From: Candidatus Aquidulcis sp. | Lineage (GTDB): Bacteria; Chloroflexota; Anaerolineae; UBA4142 | DNA: 58,160 nt | Assembly (NCBI GenBank): GCA_020723345.1 | Contig: DYJA01000035.1 | Location: forward strand, 1-58,160 | Direction of reading: 5' to 3' | Part shown: one piece after another, positions 38,100 through 47,115 of the stretch | Position numbering within the stretch: the first letter of the stretch is position 1 | How the letters are laid out: each line of letters begins with the position of its first letter | Made by a program: the position numbers and the translations under genes | The notes under the pieces: model-generated | Told to the model about the DNA's origin: nothing | Seen by the model: only the letters and a program-made list of their open reading frames with translations | Database searches by the model: none

Positions 38100-38498
38100 A
38101 TGAAAATTGACTGGGAGAAGTTGATCGCGGCGGCGCGGCGCGCGCGGCGCAACGCCTACGCGCCGTACTCGCGATATACGGTTGGCGCAGCCGCGCTGGC
38201 AAAGTCGGGCGAAATTTACACCGGGTGCAACGTCGAGAACGCGGCGTATCCGAGCGCGATGTGCGCGGAACGCGTCGCGATCTACAAGGGCGCGTCCGCA
38301 GGTGAGCGCGCGTTTGTCGCGCTTGCCGTCGTCACGTCGAATCTCGGTTCGCCGTGCGGCGCGTGCCGGCAGGTGCTGTCGGAGTTTGCGGCGGACGATG
38401 CGGCGATCGTGCTCGCGCTGGCGCGCGGCAAGCGGCGCAAGAAATTTTCGATGAAGCAGATTCTGCCAGATCGGTTCGGTCCGAAAAATTTGAAATGA
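38100..38498 (+). CDS. cdd: Cytidine deaminase
   Basis: A 132-residue small cytidine deaminase. The zinc-binding and catalytic residues are in place: C55 and E57 (CNVENAAYPSAMCAERVAIY), then C86 and C89 (SPCGACRQVLSEF). It turns cytidine and deoxycytidine into uridine and deoxyuridine in the cytoplasm for pyrimidine salvage. The start follows GAGGAG at eleven bases and the stop of the CorC-type gene. A hairpin ends the unit. Confidence 0.95.
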   Translation: MKIDWEKLIAAARRARRNAYAPYSRYTVGAAALAKSGEIYTGCNVENAAYPSAMCAERVAIYKGASAGERAFVALAVVTSNLGSPCGACRQVLSEFAADDAAIVLALARGKRRKKFSMKQILPDRFGPKNLK

Positions 38499-38505
38499 AG
38501 CGCAG

Positions 38506-38540
38506 CGGGGCGATTCTTCAATCGCCCCGTTTATGTGTTT
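38506..38540 (+). terminator. Terminator after cytidine deaminase
   Basis: CGGGGCGAT (38506-38514) pairs with ATCGCCCCG (38521-38529) around a 6-base loop, followed by TTTATGTGTTT. The T-run is weak. Confidence 0.6.
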
Positions 38541-38567
38541 GGAATTTTCAAGATTGTAAGGTATAAT
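38539..38567 (+). promoter_or_regulatory. Promoter of the MazG-like gene
   Basis: TTGGAA (38539-38544), 17 bases, TATAAT (38562-38567). AAGGAG and the ATG at 38591 follow. Confidence 0.75.
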
Positions 38568-38590
38568 AAATTCTCGATAAAGGAGCAAGG

Positions 38591-38902
38591 ATGGTCGAGC
38601 CGGTCGGACTGAATCAAAAGATGCTGGAGGTGCGCGCGCTCGCGGACGGCAAGGGCTTTTCATCCGAACCCGCGCGGATTTGGGAAATGCTCGCGCTCAT
38701 CCATACCGAAGTGTCCGAGGCGACCGACGCGTACAAAAAAGGCGAATCAGTCGATCACGTCGGCGAGGAATTGATCGACGCGATCATTCGTATCCTGCAT
38801 TTGTGTTCCGCGCTCGACCTCGATGCAGAGGCGTTGTTCCAGGCGAAAATGACGCGGAATTGGGAGCGGCCGTACAAGTATAATACCGTACGGGGAGGGT
38901 GA
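38591..38902 (+). CDS. MazG-like nucleotide pyrophosphohydrolase
   Basis: A 103-residue all-alpha NTP pyrophosphatase. The metal-binding pattern ExxE...ExxxD is visible as IHTEVSEATDAYKKG followed by GEELIDAIIRILHLC. Enzymes of this type remove non-canonical nucleoside triphosphates by releasing pyrophosphate. It has its own promoter. Its closeness to cytidine deaminase suggests nucleotide-pool maintenance, but it could also be a dUTPase-like housekeeping enzyme. Confidence 0.85.
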   Translation: MVEPVGLNQKMLEVRALADGKGFSSEPARIWEMLALIHTEVSEATDAYKKGESVDHVGEELIDAIIRILHLCSALDLDAEALFQAKMTRNWERPYKYNTVRGG

Positions 38903-38962
38903 GGTGGCAATTGGTCAATCAGTCAATCGGTCAACTGGTTGCCTGATTGCCTGATTGACTAG
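38903..38962. repeat. Mirrored-word repeat (CAATCAGTCAATCGG type)
   Basis: GGCAATTGGTCAATCAGTCA with TCAACTGGTTGCCTGATTGC and GATTGACTAG forms an imperfect mirror between the MazG-like gene and recO. It shares words with the repeats at 14842 and 15880. Confidence 0.65.
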
Positions 38963-38964
38963 CA

Positions 38965-39759
38965 ATGCGAGAGCGTTTATATCGTGTCGAAGCAATCGTG
39001 TTGAAGCGCACAGATCACGGCGAGGCGGATCGTTTGCTCACGCTGTTCACGCCGGATCTGGGGAAAATGCGCGCGATTGCGAAAGGCGCGCGCAAGCCGT
39101 CGTCGCGCAAGAGCGGGCACGTCGAGTTGTTCGCGCACACGCACCTGCTCGTGGCGAAGGGCAAGCAACTCGATGTCGTGACGCAAGCCGATACGCTCGA
39201 CGCGTTCCTTCCGTTGCGCGAGAATTTGGAGCGCGTCGGTTACGCGTACTATCTCGCGGAACTGGTTGACAAGTTTTCCGAAGAGGGCACTGAAAATCGC
39301 GCGGTCTTTGATTTATTGCTGCACGCGCTTGCCGCGCTCGGCGATGCGACGAATGATCCCGATTTGCTCGCGCGATTTTTTGAACTGCGCGTGTTGCAGT
39401 ACGTCGGCTATCGCCCGCAGTTGTTCAACTGCATTCACTGTGGCAAAGCCATTGAGCCGCAGGAAAATTATTTCAGCGCGGAAGCGGGCGGCGTGCTCGA
39501 TCCGGAGTGCGTGCAAACACAGCGCGAGCAGATCGCGGGGCGCGCGTACGACGCGCAGCCGATTTCGCTGAACGCGCTCAAGTTGTTGCGGTACTTGCAA
39601 ACGCGCGAATGGGGGACGGTGCGCGGGCTCCGCGTCGCAGAGCGCGGCGACGCGATGTCCGAAGTAGAAACGCTGATGTTGCGGTACATCACGCATCATT
39701 TGGAACGCAATTTGAAGAGTGTGGAGTTTTTGAGAGAAGTAAAGCAACCGAATGCATAG
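38965..39759 (+). CDS. recO: DNA repair protein RecO
   Basis: A 264-residue RecO. The N-terminal OB fold begins RVEAIVLKRTDHGEADRLLT, followed by GKMRAIAKGARKPSSRKSG. The C-terminal helical part contains a zinc site (CIHCGKAI with a later C in LDPEC). RecO loads RecA onto SSB-coated single-stranded DNA together with RecR in gap and break repair. The start codon lies two bases after the mirrored repeat, with no clear SD. The next genes differ strongly in base composition. Confidence 0.93.
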   Translation: MRERLYRVEAIVLKRTDHGEADRLLTLFTPDLGKMRAIAKGARKPSSRKSGHVELFAHTHLLVAKGKQLDVVTQADTLDAFLPLRENLERVGYAYYLAELVDKFSEEGTENRAVFDLLLHALAALGDATNDPDLLARFFELRVLQYVGYRPQLFNCIHCGKAIEPQENYFSAEAGGVLDPECVQTQREQIAGRAYDAQPISLNALKLLRYLQTREWGTVRGLRVAERGDAMSEVETLMLRYITHHLERNLKSVEFLREVKQPNA

Positions 39760-39882
39760 ACCGCAACAGAGCTGCAACAAGATGCCGAGGGTCTTCCGGT
39801 CGCAACATCTGTTGGTGTCTGTGAATAGTCTGTCGCGGACTTGGATCCCGACTGGTAGAAATGTGGGTAGGAGAATCTGGTT

Positions 39883-42800
39883 ATGAATTCTTATTCGTCC
39901 AGGAATGGGGCGCAGGGTAATGATAACCGCACGTCAGGCACTCGCGTCCCAGAATTGTTAACAAAGGCTAACAGATCCTTCCAGAAAGGCGACTTGGGGG
40001 AAGCGTTGCGATCCTTCGAGCAGGCGTACAAGATTGGCGATCGCAGTCCTGGAATGTTTCTCCAGTTGGCCCAAACACTACAACGGTTGCAACGCTACGA
40101 TGAGGCGCAGCGGTATCTGGATCTCGGAATCAATGCGCTGAAGCCCAGTCAGCGTACGGCTTTGCTTAATCTCAAGGCGCAGATTTTCTCTTCCCGGAGT
40201 CAATGGGCTGAGGCAGCCGAGGCGTACGAAAGATTGATCCGACAAGATCTGCCACCGGCGGTCCGGCGTTTCTCTCGACTTCAACTAGCGCGCACTTATC
40301 GCCATCTTGGTGAGTTCGATAAAGCAAAAGCGATCCTTGATCAAGTACTTGCCGATTATCCCCAAGATCAAGTAGCAATTCGCATTCGGGCGGCATTGGA
40401 TCATGCCGCCGTAAGCAAAACAACAACCATTCAAGCTGAGTACGACGACGCGATCCGCGAGCTAGAAGTGGATTTGCCGGACGAGGGAATTGATCTTATT
40501 AGTCCAATGTTACGGCGAGACTTGGCCACAACTGAGTATCGTGATCAAAAGATTCTTTTGCAGGGTGGACGTCCTGAAGTCAGTGACGCCAATCGTTTAC
40601 TTGTTGAAGCTGAGAGAACCCAAGGTTCTGAGTTTGGCGAACGTCACCCGCTTTTTCTGGAAGCAGCAAAGGCTTACAATGAGTTACCAGAAGGATCTTA
40701 TGTTCTCGAACGTTTTCACCTGGCTTTGGCTCGATATGCCATGCTGAAAGGTGGGGCATTGGTTTCAGAATTTCGGCGTCGGATTTTGTCTGGTCGAACA
40801 GACCTCACAGAACTTTGTCGTTTGCGAGATAGTGCAACTAGCTACTATTTGGAATCACTTGCCCTTCAAGTGAGAGTGGATGTTCGCTACGCGTTGATAC
40901 CTCTTGCCAACTACCTACGCGCACAGATCGCCTATGCGTTAGTAGAGCGTAGCGAGCCTGTGCCCCCCAAGCTATTTCAGTATGACTTTGCCAGCTTGTT
41001 CAAACTCTGCCAAGAGTACCAAGACGATGGCATCGCGCGTATTGCATATGAATCTGTCGTATCATGGGGCGCGGCGAGTGGCTACGTATGGAACCGTTTA
41101 CAGGGGTTGCCCGGCGGACCCGGTTTCCTAGGGCAAGCATTGGAGAAACCTCCTGCTCGATACCGTCCATACCAAATACTCTCTGCAATCAGTGGGAAAC
41201 ATTTCACGCAGGACCAACGGCCGAGAGAAGTACTTCGAATCGCTTTCCTTGAGCGACGCGCGCGGACCCGCGAGATTCTCGATTTTTTCACGCGGTTGCA
41301 ACAAATGCCCCCCAGTGTTCAAAATTTTCGAGAATTACATTCGCTGTGGCAGGAATTTCCGAATCATCGAGGATCATTGCTGGAGACGGATCTTGAGATT
41401 CGCGACGGGGTGCGCGCGATACTAGATACATTATTACCCTATCAGACGCGATCTCCCGAAGAACGGACGGCAATCTTGTTTACTGCCCGAACCTACCTGG
41501 AAAATTGGTTGCGTTTTATCCAGTCGAATCCAACTTATTGGGGTCGCGTAGGTTTTGAGGGTCTTCTCACGCGCTGGCAGACATCAATTCGTATTATCGA
41601 ACAGCGGCGGTTGGGTGAAATTCAACCTAAACTGGTCGCTAGCCTTGAACCGCCAGTATTTCGCCGGGAAGGGGATCATGTCGAGGGTGGCGTGAACCTG
41701 CAAAACGTTGGACGCGGAACAGCTGAAGGCTTGGTCCTCAACATAGAGCTGTGTGAATATGATTCCGGTGAGATCCTTTGCAAGCGCGAGAGAGAAATCA
41801 TCCGTGAAGAGGTTGCTGTTAACGGGAAGCACTATATCCCAGTTCGTTTCTGTAATTCGGAGCTGTCTCACGGACTAAATGTGCCATATAGATTGCGTCT
41901 GCAAATTGCGCCGATATTCCGGCAGGTGGAACTAGATACTGCAGAACAAGAGTTTACCTTGGAGGTCCGTGCTGAGGTAGGTTTTTCTAAAGAAGATATT
42001 CCTTGGAATGAAATAACGATTCCACCGGAACATTTGTTCAAGGGGCGCGAGCAACTCATCGATCGTTTGGTCACTCATTTGAAATCAGGAGAACGTTCGA
42101 AAACATACATTCTTTATGGTTTGACACGAACAGGGAAGAGTTCTATCCTACGTTATCTCGGCAAGAGAGTTGACCTTCAACCTTTGGAGATAGAGGGAGT
42201 GCCTTTTCGTTTTGTCAGTTTTGAGTGGGACTTGGGTAGGGCAAAGGCCCACAGCAATGCTCAAGATATGTGGGGTTATCTTCTTAATGAGAAAGTTGTG
42301 GCTAAGCTAGATCACATGTCCAGAGCCGGTTTGATTCAGCCGAATCATGCGGCTGTGCTTCGTAATCCCGACAAAATCCGGTTTCGGGATTGGGAACCAT
42401 TGCTGACTTATTTGAGGCGGCAGTGTCTCTATCCTGTTTTTCTGCTGGATGAGTTTTCATACTACCGTGAGATGGTGGACAGCCAACGGTTGGATGCTTC
42501 CTTCTTAGCTGCTATTCGGTCTTTTGCTATCATCGGGCAAGCTAGCTTCGTCTTCGCAGGAACATACGATCTTCGCAAGCTTATCAAAGATCCTGCGTAT
42601 GGAATAACGGGTCAATTTGTTAATGCGATTGAGGAGAAAGTAAGCAAGATCGAACATGGGCCTGCCACGGAGTTGATTCAAGTAATGGGTACCAGTTTGC
42701 GATTTACTCAAGATGCGATCGACCACATCCTGCGCCTCAGTTATCAGGTACCCTATTTTATTCAGCTCCTTTGCAAAAACTGTGCATTTTATGCAGCCAA

Positions 42801-43239
42801 CTCTGGACGAAGTATAATAGGATTTCCTGAGGTAGAGACTGTGGTGCAAGCCCTGAGCGGCGAAAGCGGAGAATTGAGTCTAAAGGATGTCCCTCGGATG
42901 GCACCAGGTGTGTTTATGAACAATATGCATGCCCCCACAGATCCGATAGAATTTGCGGCGCTAATCAGTACAATATGCGATCTGACTCGTGGGCAGTTGT
43001 TTGCCCGGATGGTTACCTATTCGGAGATTCAGGAGGCATGGCATAGGGCTGGAGTTAGCTTGTTCCAAGCTCGACTTGCCCAAGCGATTCAAGAGCTGTG
43101 TGATCGCGAAGTCTTAGTTGCGGGGGAAGATGAGGGTATGCCTGCTTATCGCATCAGTGTCGACTTATTTAGGCGCTGGTGGGCGAATGAGCACAAGTAC
43201 CTAAATCTCGAACTTGATGCCGTGAAGCAGGAGGGCTGA
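39883..43239 (+). CDS. TPR protein with C-terminal AAA/STAND-type ATPase domain
   Basis: An 1,118-residue protein in three parts. Residues ~20-180 form TPR repeats (LGEALRSFEQAYKIG, YDEAQRYLDLGINALKPSQR). A middle region of unknown fold ends in a CARDB-like beta domain (VEGGVNLQNVGRGTAEGLVL, ~610). The C-terminal part is a P-loop ATPase: entry motif FKGREQLIDRLV, Walker A GLTRTGKS (746-753), Walker B FLLDEFSYY (D856-E857), then a likely winged helix. Such multidomain ATPases often sense stress or phage. It starts at 39883 behind AGGAGA, and a second ATPase gene follows four bases after its stop. Codon use (AGA, ATA, TTA, CTT) differs from the flanking genes. Confidence 0.8.
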   Translation: MNSYSSRNGAQGNDNRTSGTRVPELLTKANRSFQKGDLGEALRSFEQAYKIGDRSPGMFLQLAQTLQRLQRYDEAQRYLDLGINALKPSQRTALLNLKAQIFSSRSQWAEAAEAYERLIRQDLPPAVRRFSRLQLARTYRHLGEFDKAKAILDQVLADYPQDQVAIRIRAALDHAAVSKTTTIQAEYDDAIRELEVDLPDEGIDLISPMLRRDLATTEYRDQKILLQGGRPEVSDANRLLVEAERTQGSEFGERHPLFLEAAKAYNELPEGSYVLERFHLALARYAMLKGGALVSEFRRRILSGRTDLTELCRLRDSATSYYLESLALQVRVDVRYALIPLANYLRAQIAYALVERSEPVPPKLFQYDFASLFKLCQEYQDDGIARIAYESVVSWGAASGYVWNRLQGLPGGPGFLGQALEKPPARYRPYQILSAISGKHFTQDQRPREVLRIAFLERRARTREILDFFTRLQQMPPSVQNFRELHSLWQEFPNHRGSLLETDLEIRDGVRAILDTLLPYQTRSPEERTAILFTARTYLENWLRFIQSNPTYWGRVGFEGLLTRWQTSIRIIEQRRLGEIQPKLVASLEPPVFRREGDHVEGGVNLQNVGRGTAEGLVLNIELCEYDSGEILCKREREIIREEVAVNGKHYIPVRFCNSELSHGLNVPYRLRLQIAPIFRQVELDTAEQEFTLEVRAEVGFSKEDIPWNEITIPPEHLFKGREQLIDRLVTHLKSGERSKTYILYGLTRTGKSSILRYLGKRVDLQPLEIEGVPFRFVSFEWDLGRAKAHSNAQDMWGYLLNEKVVAKLDHMSRAGLIQPNHAAVLRNPDKIRFRDWEPLLTYLRRQCLYPVFLLDEFSYYREMVDSQRLDASFLAAIRSFAIIGQASFVFAGTYDLRKLIKDPAYGITGQFVNAIEEKVSKIEHGPATELIQVMGTSLRFTQDAIDHILRLSYQVPYFIQLLCKNCAFYAANSGRSIIGFPEVETVVQALSGESGELSLKDVPRMAPGVFMNNMHAPTDPIEFAALISTICDLTRGQLFARMVTYSEIQEAWHRAGVSLFQARLAQAIQELCDREVLVAGEDEGMPAYRISVDLFRRWWANEHKYLNLELDAVKQEG

Positions 43240-43243
43240 TTCC

Positions 43244-45004
43244 ATGAATCTACAATCCGGTTTTCAACCCAGTTGCGAAGTAACAGACCCAGAATTGCTC
43301 TTCGGCCATAGCCGCCCGGGTGCTCTGCTTGAGCAACTGGTCACTCAGATGCGTTTGGGAACAAATGCTCAACTATTGGGCGAACGTCGTTCTGGCAAGA
43401 CATCGTTATTGAAGTGTTCCATTCCGCGACTGTGTGCAGCAGAGCCACGGGTGGTGCCCGTTTACCTTAACTACCGTAGGCATCACCTGGTGAAGGGGTA
43501 TGCATTAGCACATCGTTTGTTGCTCGCTCATGTACATGCTTCTGCAGTTAGGGGTTGCTATGGTGCTTTCCCCACCCGTCTCATGTTGCGTGGCATAGAG
43601 CTATCACCAAGTCTATTGCCAGAAGAACATTTCGAAAAACTGTCTTCTGTATCGGACTATCGAATTGACGGACTCATAGAGGCATATTTTCATCTACTGG
43701 GTGAGTACGGCTTGGGTGTGGTCTTGTTGCTTGACGAATATGAGCACTTGATGCAACACACGTTTGGAGGGCAAGAGGGAGCGTTCTTCCACATTCGGAC
43801 ACTCTCGTCAGAGGCTCCACCAAGTCGAGGGGCTCCCAAGGCCCTGACATATGTAGTGGCAGGAGCGCTACCATGGAATCAACTTTGTCACGTGATTGGC
43901 TCTCCTGAATTGAATAACATTGGGGTCGTCTTGCCTATCACCCCACTGGATTCTGAGGCTTTTCGACAGATGTGGGAGCAGTGCCTTGCAGACAGCTCTC
44001 CTGCCGTACGACAACACATTTCAATGACAAATATAAAACTGGATAGTATCTACGAACAAGCAGGTGGGTGGCCTTTCTATGGAAAGGTAATTGGACAGCA
44101 CATGAGTTCTGGTTCGTATAATGAGGATGCGATCTATGAGGCCTTGGTTGATCATTTCACAGTGATCTGGTCGCGCCTCAATTTCGCTGAACGGAAACAA
44201 CTGAACGCTGTCTGCAAGGGGCTACCGGAAGCGGTTGACGCCTCAACTCAGACTATGCTCCATCGCGGTCTTGTTGAGTACGACTTGGCAGGGAGGTTGG
44301 GGGTGCGCGGCCAACTTTGGTCGAGGTACGTTCGTGATCAGATTTCAGAATCTGCTACGGACTTGAAGCCAACTGTGCAGGAATCGAACGAAGAGAAGTT
44401 AGGATTAGTGGTCGATAAAATCCTTGACCTAGTTGCGGAAATCAACGAAAGTAGCCTCAATATCTCAGGTGAAGAAATCTTCCGATCAAGTAACCACGAC
44501 AGGCAGATTGAGCGAGATCTCCGCAAGTCTGCAGTTGACGCTGATCAATTTTCTCAGTTCGCTTTATCGCTCTATAATTTGCTCTACGAACGTACCACAG
44601 GCCCCAAACTGGCCAAAGTGGTTAGCAGTGACGGCAAATCAATTGTTGAAGAGAACCGTTTCCGCCCATTGGAGCGACTTCCGAAAAAACTCCGGCGCAA
44701 TCGAAGCATTGTGAAAATTGTGGATGCCGTGCGACATCACTTTGGCAAGGGGCATTTGACCCGCTTGGGTTCATTCAACATCAGCGGGAATGGATTGAAA
44801 ATAAGTGATGTATTGCAGCAATACCTTGGTAGTAGGGCAAATCCGCGGGATGCTCAGTTTTTGGCAATGCAGCTCGGGCTCTTGAATGATGTGGCTTCTT
44901 TCCTTGTCGAACTCCGAAATCTTCTTGATGAGAGCCCAGAGATGTTTTGTAACTCAAGTCCAAGTTCAGACTGTGTTGCAGAAAGTCAAACCGCCCAATC
45001 TTAG
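43244..45004 (+). CDS. AAA/STAND-type ATPase, partner of the TPR-ATPase
   Basis: A 586-residue ATPase. Residues 15-30 give the entry motif (ELLFGHSRPGALLEQLV). Walker A is GERRSGKTSLL (46-56) and Walker B VVLLLDEYEHL (D164-E165). The sensor region PKALTYVVAGALPWNQL follows. The C-terminal ~200 residues are helical, highly charged and unrecognised; they include RFRPLERLPKKLRRNRSIVK. Four bases separate it from the upstream gene, with AGGAGG overlapping that stop, so the products are probably made together and may interact. No nuclease or protease motif is seen. The pair lies between recO and glyQS and looks horizontally acquired. Confidence 0.75.
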   Translation: MNLQSGFQPSCEVTDPELLFGHSRPGALLEQLVTQMRLGTNAQLLGERRSGKTSLLKCSIPRLCAAEPRVVPVYLNYRRHHLVKGYALAHRLLLAHVHASAVRGCYGAFPTRLMLRGIELSPSLLPEEHFEKLSSVSDYRIDGLIEAYFHLLGEYGLGVVLLLDEYEHLMQHTFGGQEGAFFHIRTLSSEAPPSRGAPKALTYVVAGALPWNQLCHVIGSPELNNIGVVLPITPLDSEAFRQMWEQCLADSSPAVRQHISMTNIKLDSIYEQAGGWPFYGKVIGQHMSSGSYNEDAIYEALVDHFTVIWSRLNFAERKQLNAVCKGLPEAVDASTQTMLHRGLVEYDLAGRLGVRGQLWSRYVRDQISESATDLKPTVQESNEEKLGLVVDKILDLVAEINESSLNISGEEIFRSSNHDRQIERDLRKSAVDADQFSQFALSLYNLLYERTTGPKLAKVVSSDGKSIVEENRFRPLERLPKKLRRNRSIVKIVDAVRHHFGKGHLTRLGSFNISGNGLKISDVLQQYLGSRANPRDAQFLAMQLGLLNDVASFLVELRNLLDESPEMFCNSSPSSDCVAESQTAQS

Positions 45005-45034
45005 AATGCGTAGAATAAAAGAGGTTGAGTTCTT

Positions 45035-46405
45035 ATGCCAGACATGGACACGATGGTGTCGTTGTGCAAACGACGCGGCTTTGTCTTTCAAGGTTCGGAA
45101 ATTTACGGCGGCATCGGCGGATTCTGGGATTACGGTCCGCTCGGCGTCGAATTGAAAAATAATATAAAGCGCGCGTGGTGGAAAGCGATGGTGCAGGATC
45201 GCGACGACATCGTCGGCATTGACGCGGCGATCATCATGAATCCGAACGTGTGGGTCGCGAGCGGTCACGTCGCGACGTTCAACGATCCGCTCGTCGAGTG
45301 CAAAAACTGTCATCATCGTTTTCGCGCCGACGAAATTCCCGGCGAAGCGTGTCCGCACTGCGGCAACAAGGGCACGCTGACCGAGCCGCGCCAATTCAAT
45401 GTGATGTTCAAGACGCACGTCGGTCCCGTGGAAGATGACGCGGCGATTGCGTACCTGCGCCCGGAAACCGCGCAAGGCATCTTTGTGAATTTCTCGAACG
45501 TGCAACAGTCGATGCGGAAAAAAATTCCATTCGGCATCGCGCAGATGGGGCGGTCGTTTCGCAACGAGATCATCACCGGCAATTTTATTTTCCGCGACCG
45601 CGAGTTCGAGCAGATGGAGATGGAGTTTTTCGTCAAGCCGGGTTCGGAGGACGAGTGGCACGATCATTGGCGCGACGAGCGACTCGCGTGGTGGAAGAAA
45701 ACGCTGAACATTCGCGACGAAAATATTCGCGTCAAGGTGATTCGCAAAGAGCGAACGTACATTATCGGTCCCGATCCTGATGATGTGAAAGAGGAAAAGC
45801 CGCCGCATTACTCGAAAGGAAATTACGACATCGAGTACCGTTTTCCGATGGGCTGGAGCGAAGTCGAAGGGATTGCGAGCCGCACCGATTGGGACTTGGG
45901 CGCGCATCAAAAATTGAGCGGCAAAGACTTGACGTACTTTGACGATGAGACGAAAGAAAAGTACATTCCATACGTCGTCGAACCCGCTATGGGCGTGGAT
46001 CGCGCGGTGCTCGTCGCGCTATTCGAAAGTTACACCGAAGAAGTCGTGCGCGATGAAAAGCGGATCGTCTTGCGGTTACCCAAGACGCTCGCGCCACTCA
46101 AAGTTGCAGTTCTGCCGCTCGCACGCAATCGTCCGGAGATCGTCGAACTCGCGAAGAAAATTGTCGCGGAACTCAAGCCCTACATGATGGCGATGTACGA
46201 TGACACCGCGAGCATCGGTCGGCTCTATCGCCGCCAAGATGAAATCGGCACGCCGTTTTGCGTGACGGTGGATCATCAATCCGCGTTGCCGGGCGACGAA
46301 AAGTACGACGGCAAGGTGACGATTCGCGATCGCGATTCGATGGAACAGATTCGCGTGCCGGTGGCGGAAGTGAAGAATGTCCTACTGAGTCGCCTGGTCG
46401 AGTAG
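45035..46405 (+). CDS. glyQS: Glycyl-tRNA synthetase, single-chain dimeric type
   Basis: A 456-residue class II aminoacyl-tRNA synthetase of the eukaryote/archaea-like alpha2 type, not the bacterial alpha2beta2 type. Visible are the N-terminal [20 protein letters not shown], a zinc-binding CKNC...CPHCG insert, motif 2 ([19 protein letters not shown]), motif 3 ([18 protein letters not shown]) and the anticodon-binding domain from about residue 350. It charges tRNA-Gly. It follows the ATPase pair after 30 bases. Its original promoter is not clear and may have been displaced by the inserted module. Confidence 0.95.
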   Translation: MPDMDTMVSLCKRRGFVFQGSEIYGGIGGFWDYGPLGVELKNNIKRAWWKAMVQDRDDIVGIDAAIIMNPNVWVASGHVATFNDPLVECKNCHHRFRADEIPGEACPHCGNKGTLTEPRQFNVMFKTHVGPVEDDAAIAYLRPETAQGIFVNFSNVQQSMRKKIPFGIAQMGRSFRNEIITGNFIFRDREFEQMEMEFFVKPGSEDEWHDHWRDERLAWWKKTLNIRDENIRVKVIRKERTYIIGPDPDDVKEEKPPHYSKGNYDIEYRFPMGWSEVEGIASRTDWDLGAHQKLSGKDLTYFDDETKEKYIPYVVEPAMGVDRAVLVALFESYTEEVVRDEKRIVLRLPKTLAPLKVAVLPLARNRPEIVELAKKIVAELKPYMMAMYDDTASIGRLYRRQDEIGTPFCVTVDHQSALPGDEKYDGKVTIRDRDSMEQIRVPVAEVKNVLLSRLVE

Positions 46406-46432
46406 TCGCGTAGTCGAATAGTCGGATGATAA

Positions 46433-46903
46433 ATGAATGAAGGTGGTTCCATCGGGCAGATTGAAAATTATCTGCCGCAACTGAAAACGATTTTTGAAGA
46501 ACACGGCGTCGTTCTCGCGTATCTCTACGGCTCACAAGCGAGCGGCAACGCGGGTCCGTTGAGCGACGTGGACATCGCGGTGTTGTTCGCGCGCGGCATT
46601 GAATCGAGTGAGCGCTTTGATCGCGTCTTGAGATTGATGGGCGATCTGGCGAGTGTTTTCAAACGCGACGACGTGAATGTGCTAGACTTGGACGAAGGGA
46701 CGCCGCTATTGAACAACAATGTGCGCGTGCATGGGCGCGTAATTTTTTGCGCGGATGAAAAAGCGCGCGCCGATTTTGCGCTGCGCGCGTTGCAGCAATA
46801 TGTTGACACCGAACCATTGCGACGGATGCAGAATCGTTACTTGCGAGAAAAAATCGAGCGCGGCTTATTTGGGCGTCCGATTCCGATTGTGCGCGCGAGG
46901 TAA
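46433..46903 (+). CDS. MNT-domain nucleotidyltransferase (MntA-type antitoxin)
   Basis: A 156-residue minimal nucleotidyltransferase. The active-site motif is intact: YGSQASGNAGPLSDVDIAVL with G33-S34 and D45/D47. MntA enzymes add AMP to a Tyr of the HEPN toxin HepT and silence it. The gene is directly followed (two bases) by a start codon of a HepT-like frame, but that partner is cut short. The length (usually ~140) and C-terminal LRRMQNRYLREKIERGLFGR fit the family. It may now be a leftover antitoxin. Confidence 0.85.
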   Translation: MNEGGSIGQIENYLPQLKTIFEEHGVVLAYLYGSQASGNAGPLSDVDIAVLFARGIESSERFDRVLRLMGDLASVFKRDDVNVLDLDEGTPLLNNNVRVHGRVIFCADEKARADFALRALQQYVDTEPLRRMQNRYLREKIERGLFGRPIPIVRAR

Positions 46904-46905
46904 AA

Positions 46906-47034
46906 ATGGTTGACGTTCCAATGATCCAAGAACGCTTGAAACGATTGGCGGAATATGTCGAGTTTTTGGAGCGGCACAGAAAAGTAACCTACGAGGAATT
47001 CGTCGCCGACAAGTCAATCGAATACTCGGTCTAA
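46906..47034 (+). pseudogene. Truncated HEPN toxin (HepT/DUF86)
   Basis: The 42-codon frame starts two bases after the MntA-type gene: MVDVPMIQERLKRLAEYVEF, then LERHRKVTYEEFVADKSIEY and SV. This matches the first third of HepT proteins, which normally run on for another ~95 residues including the RX4-6H RNase motif. Here a TAA follows immediately and no continuation is seen in other frames downstream. The toxin active site is therefore lost. Confidence 0.75.
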
Positions 47035-47115
47035 TGTTAAATTCCCAAGTGGCTTTTCAAGCAACGGCGCTCTGCAATCCACTGGAAATATTACTTTTCA
47101 TAGGAGGCACAACAC

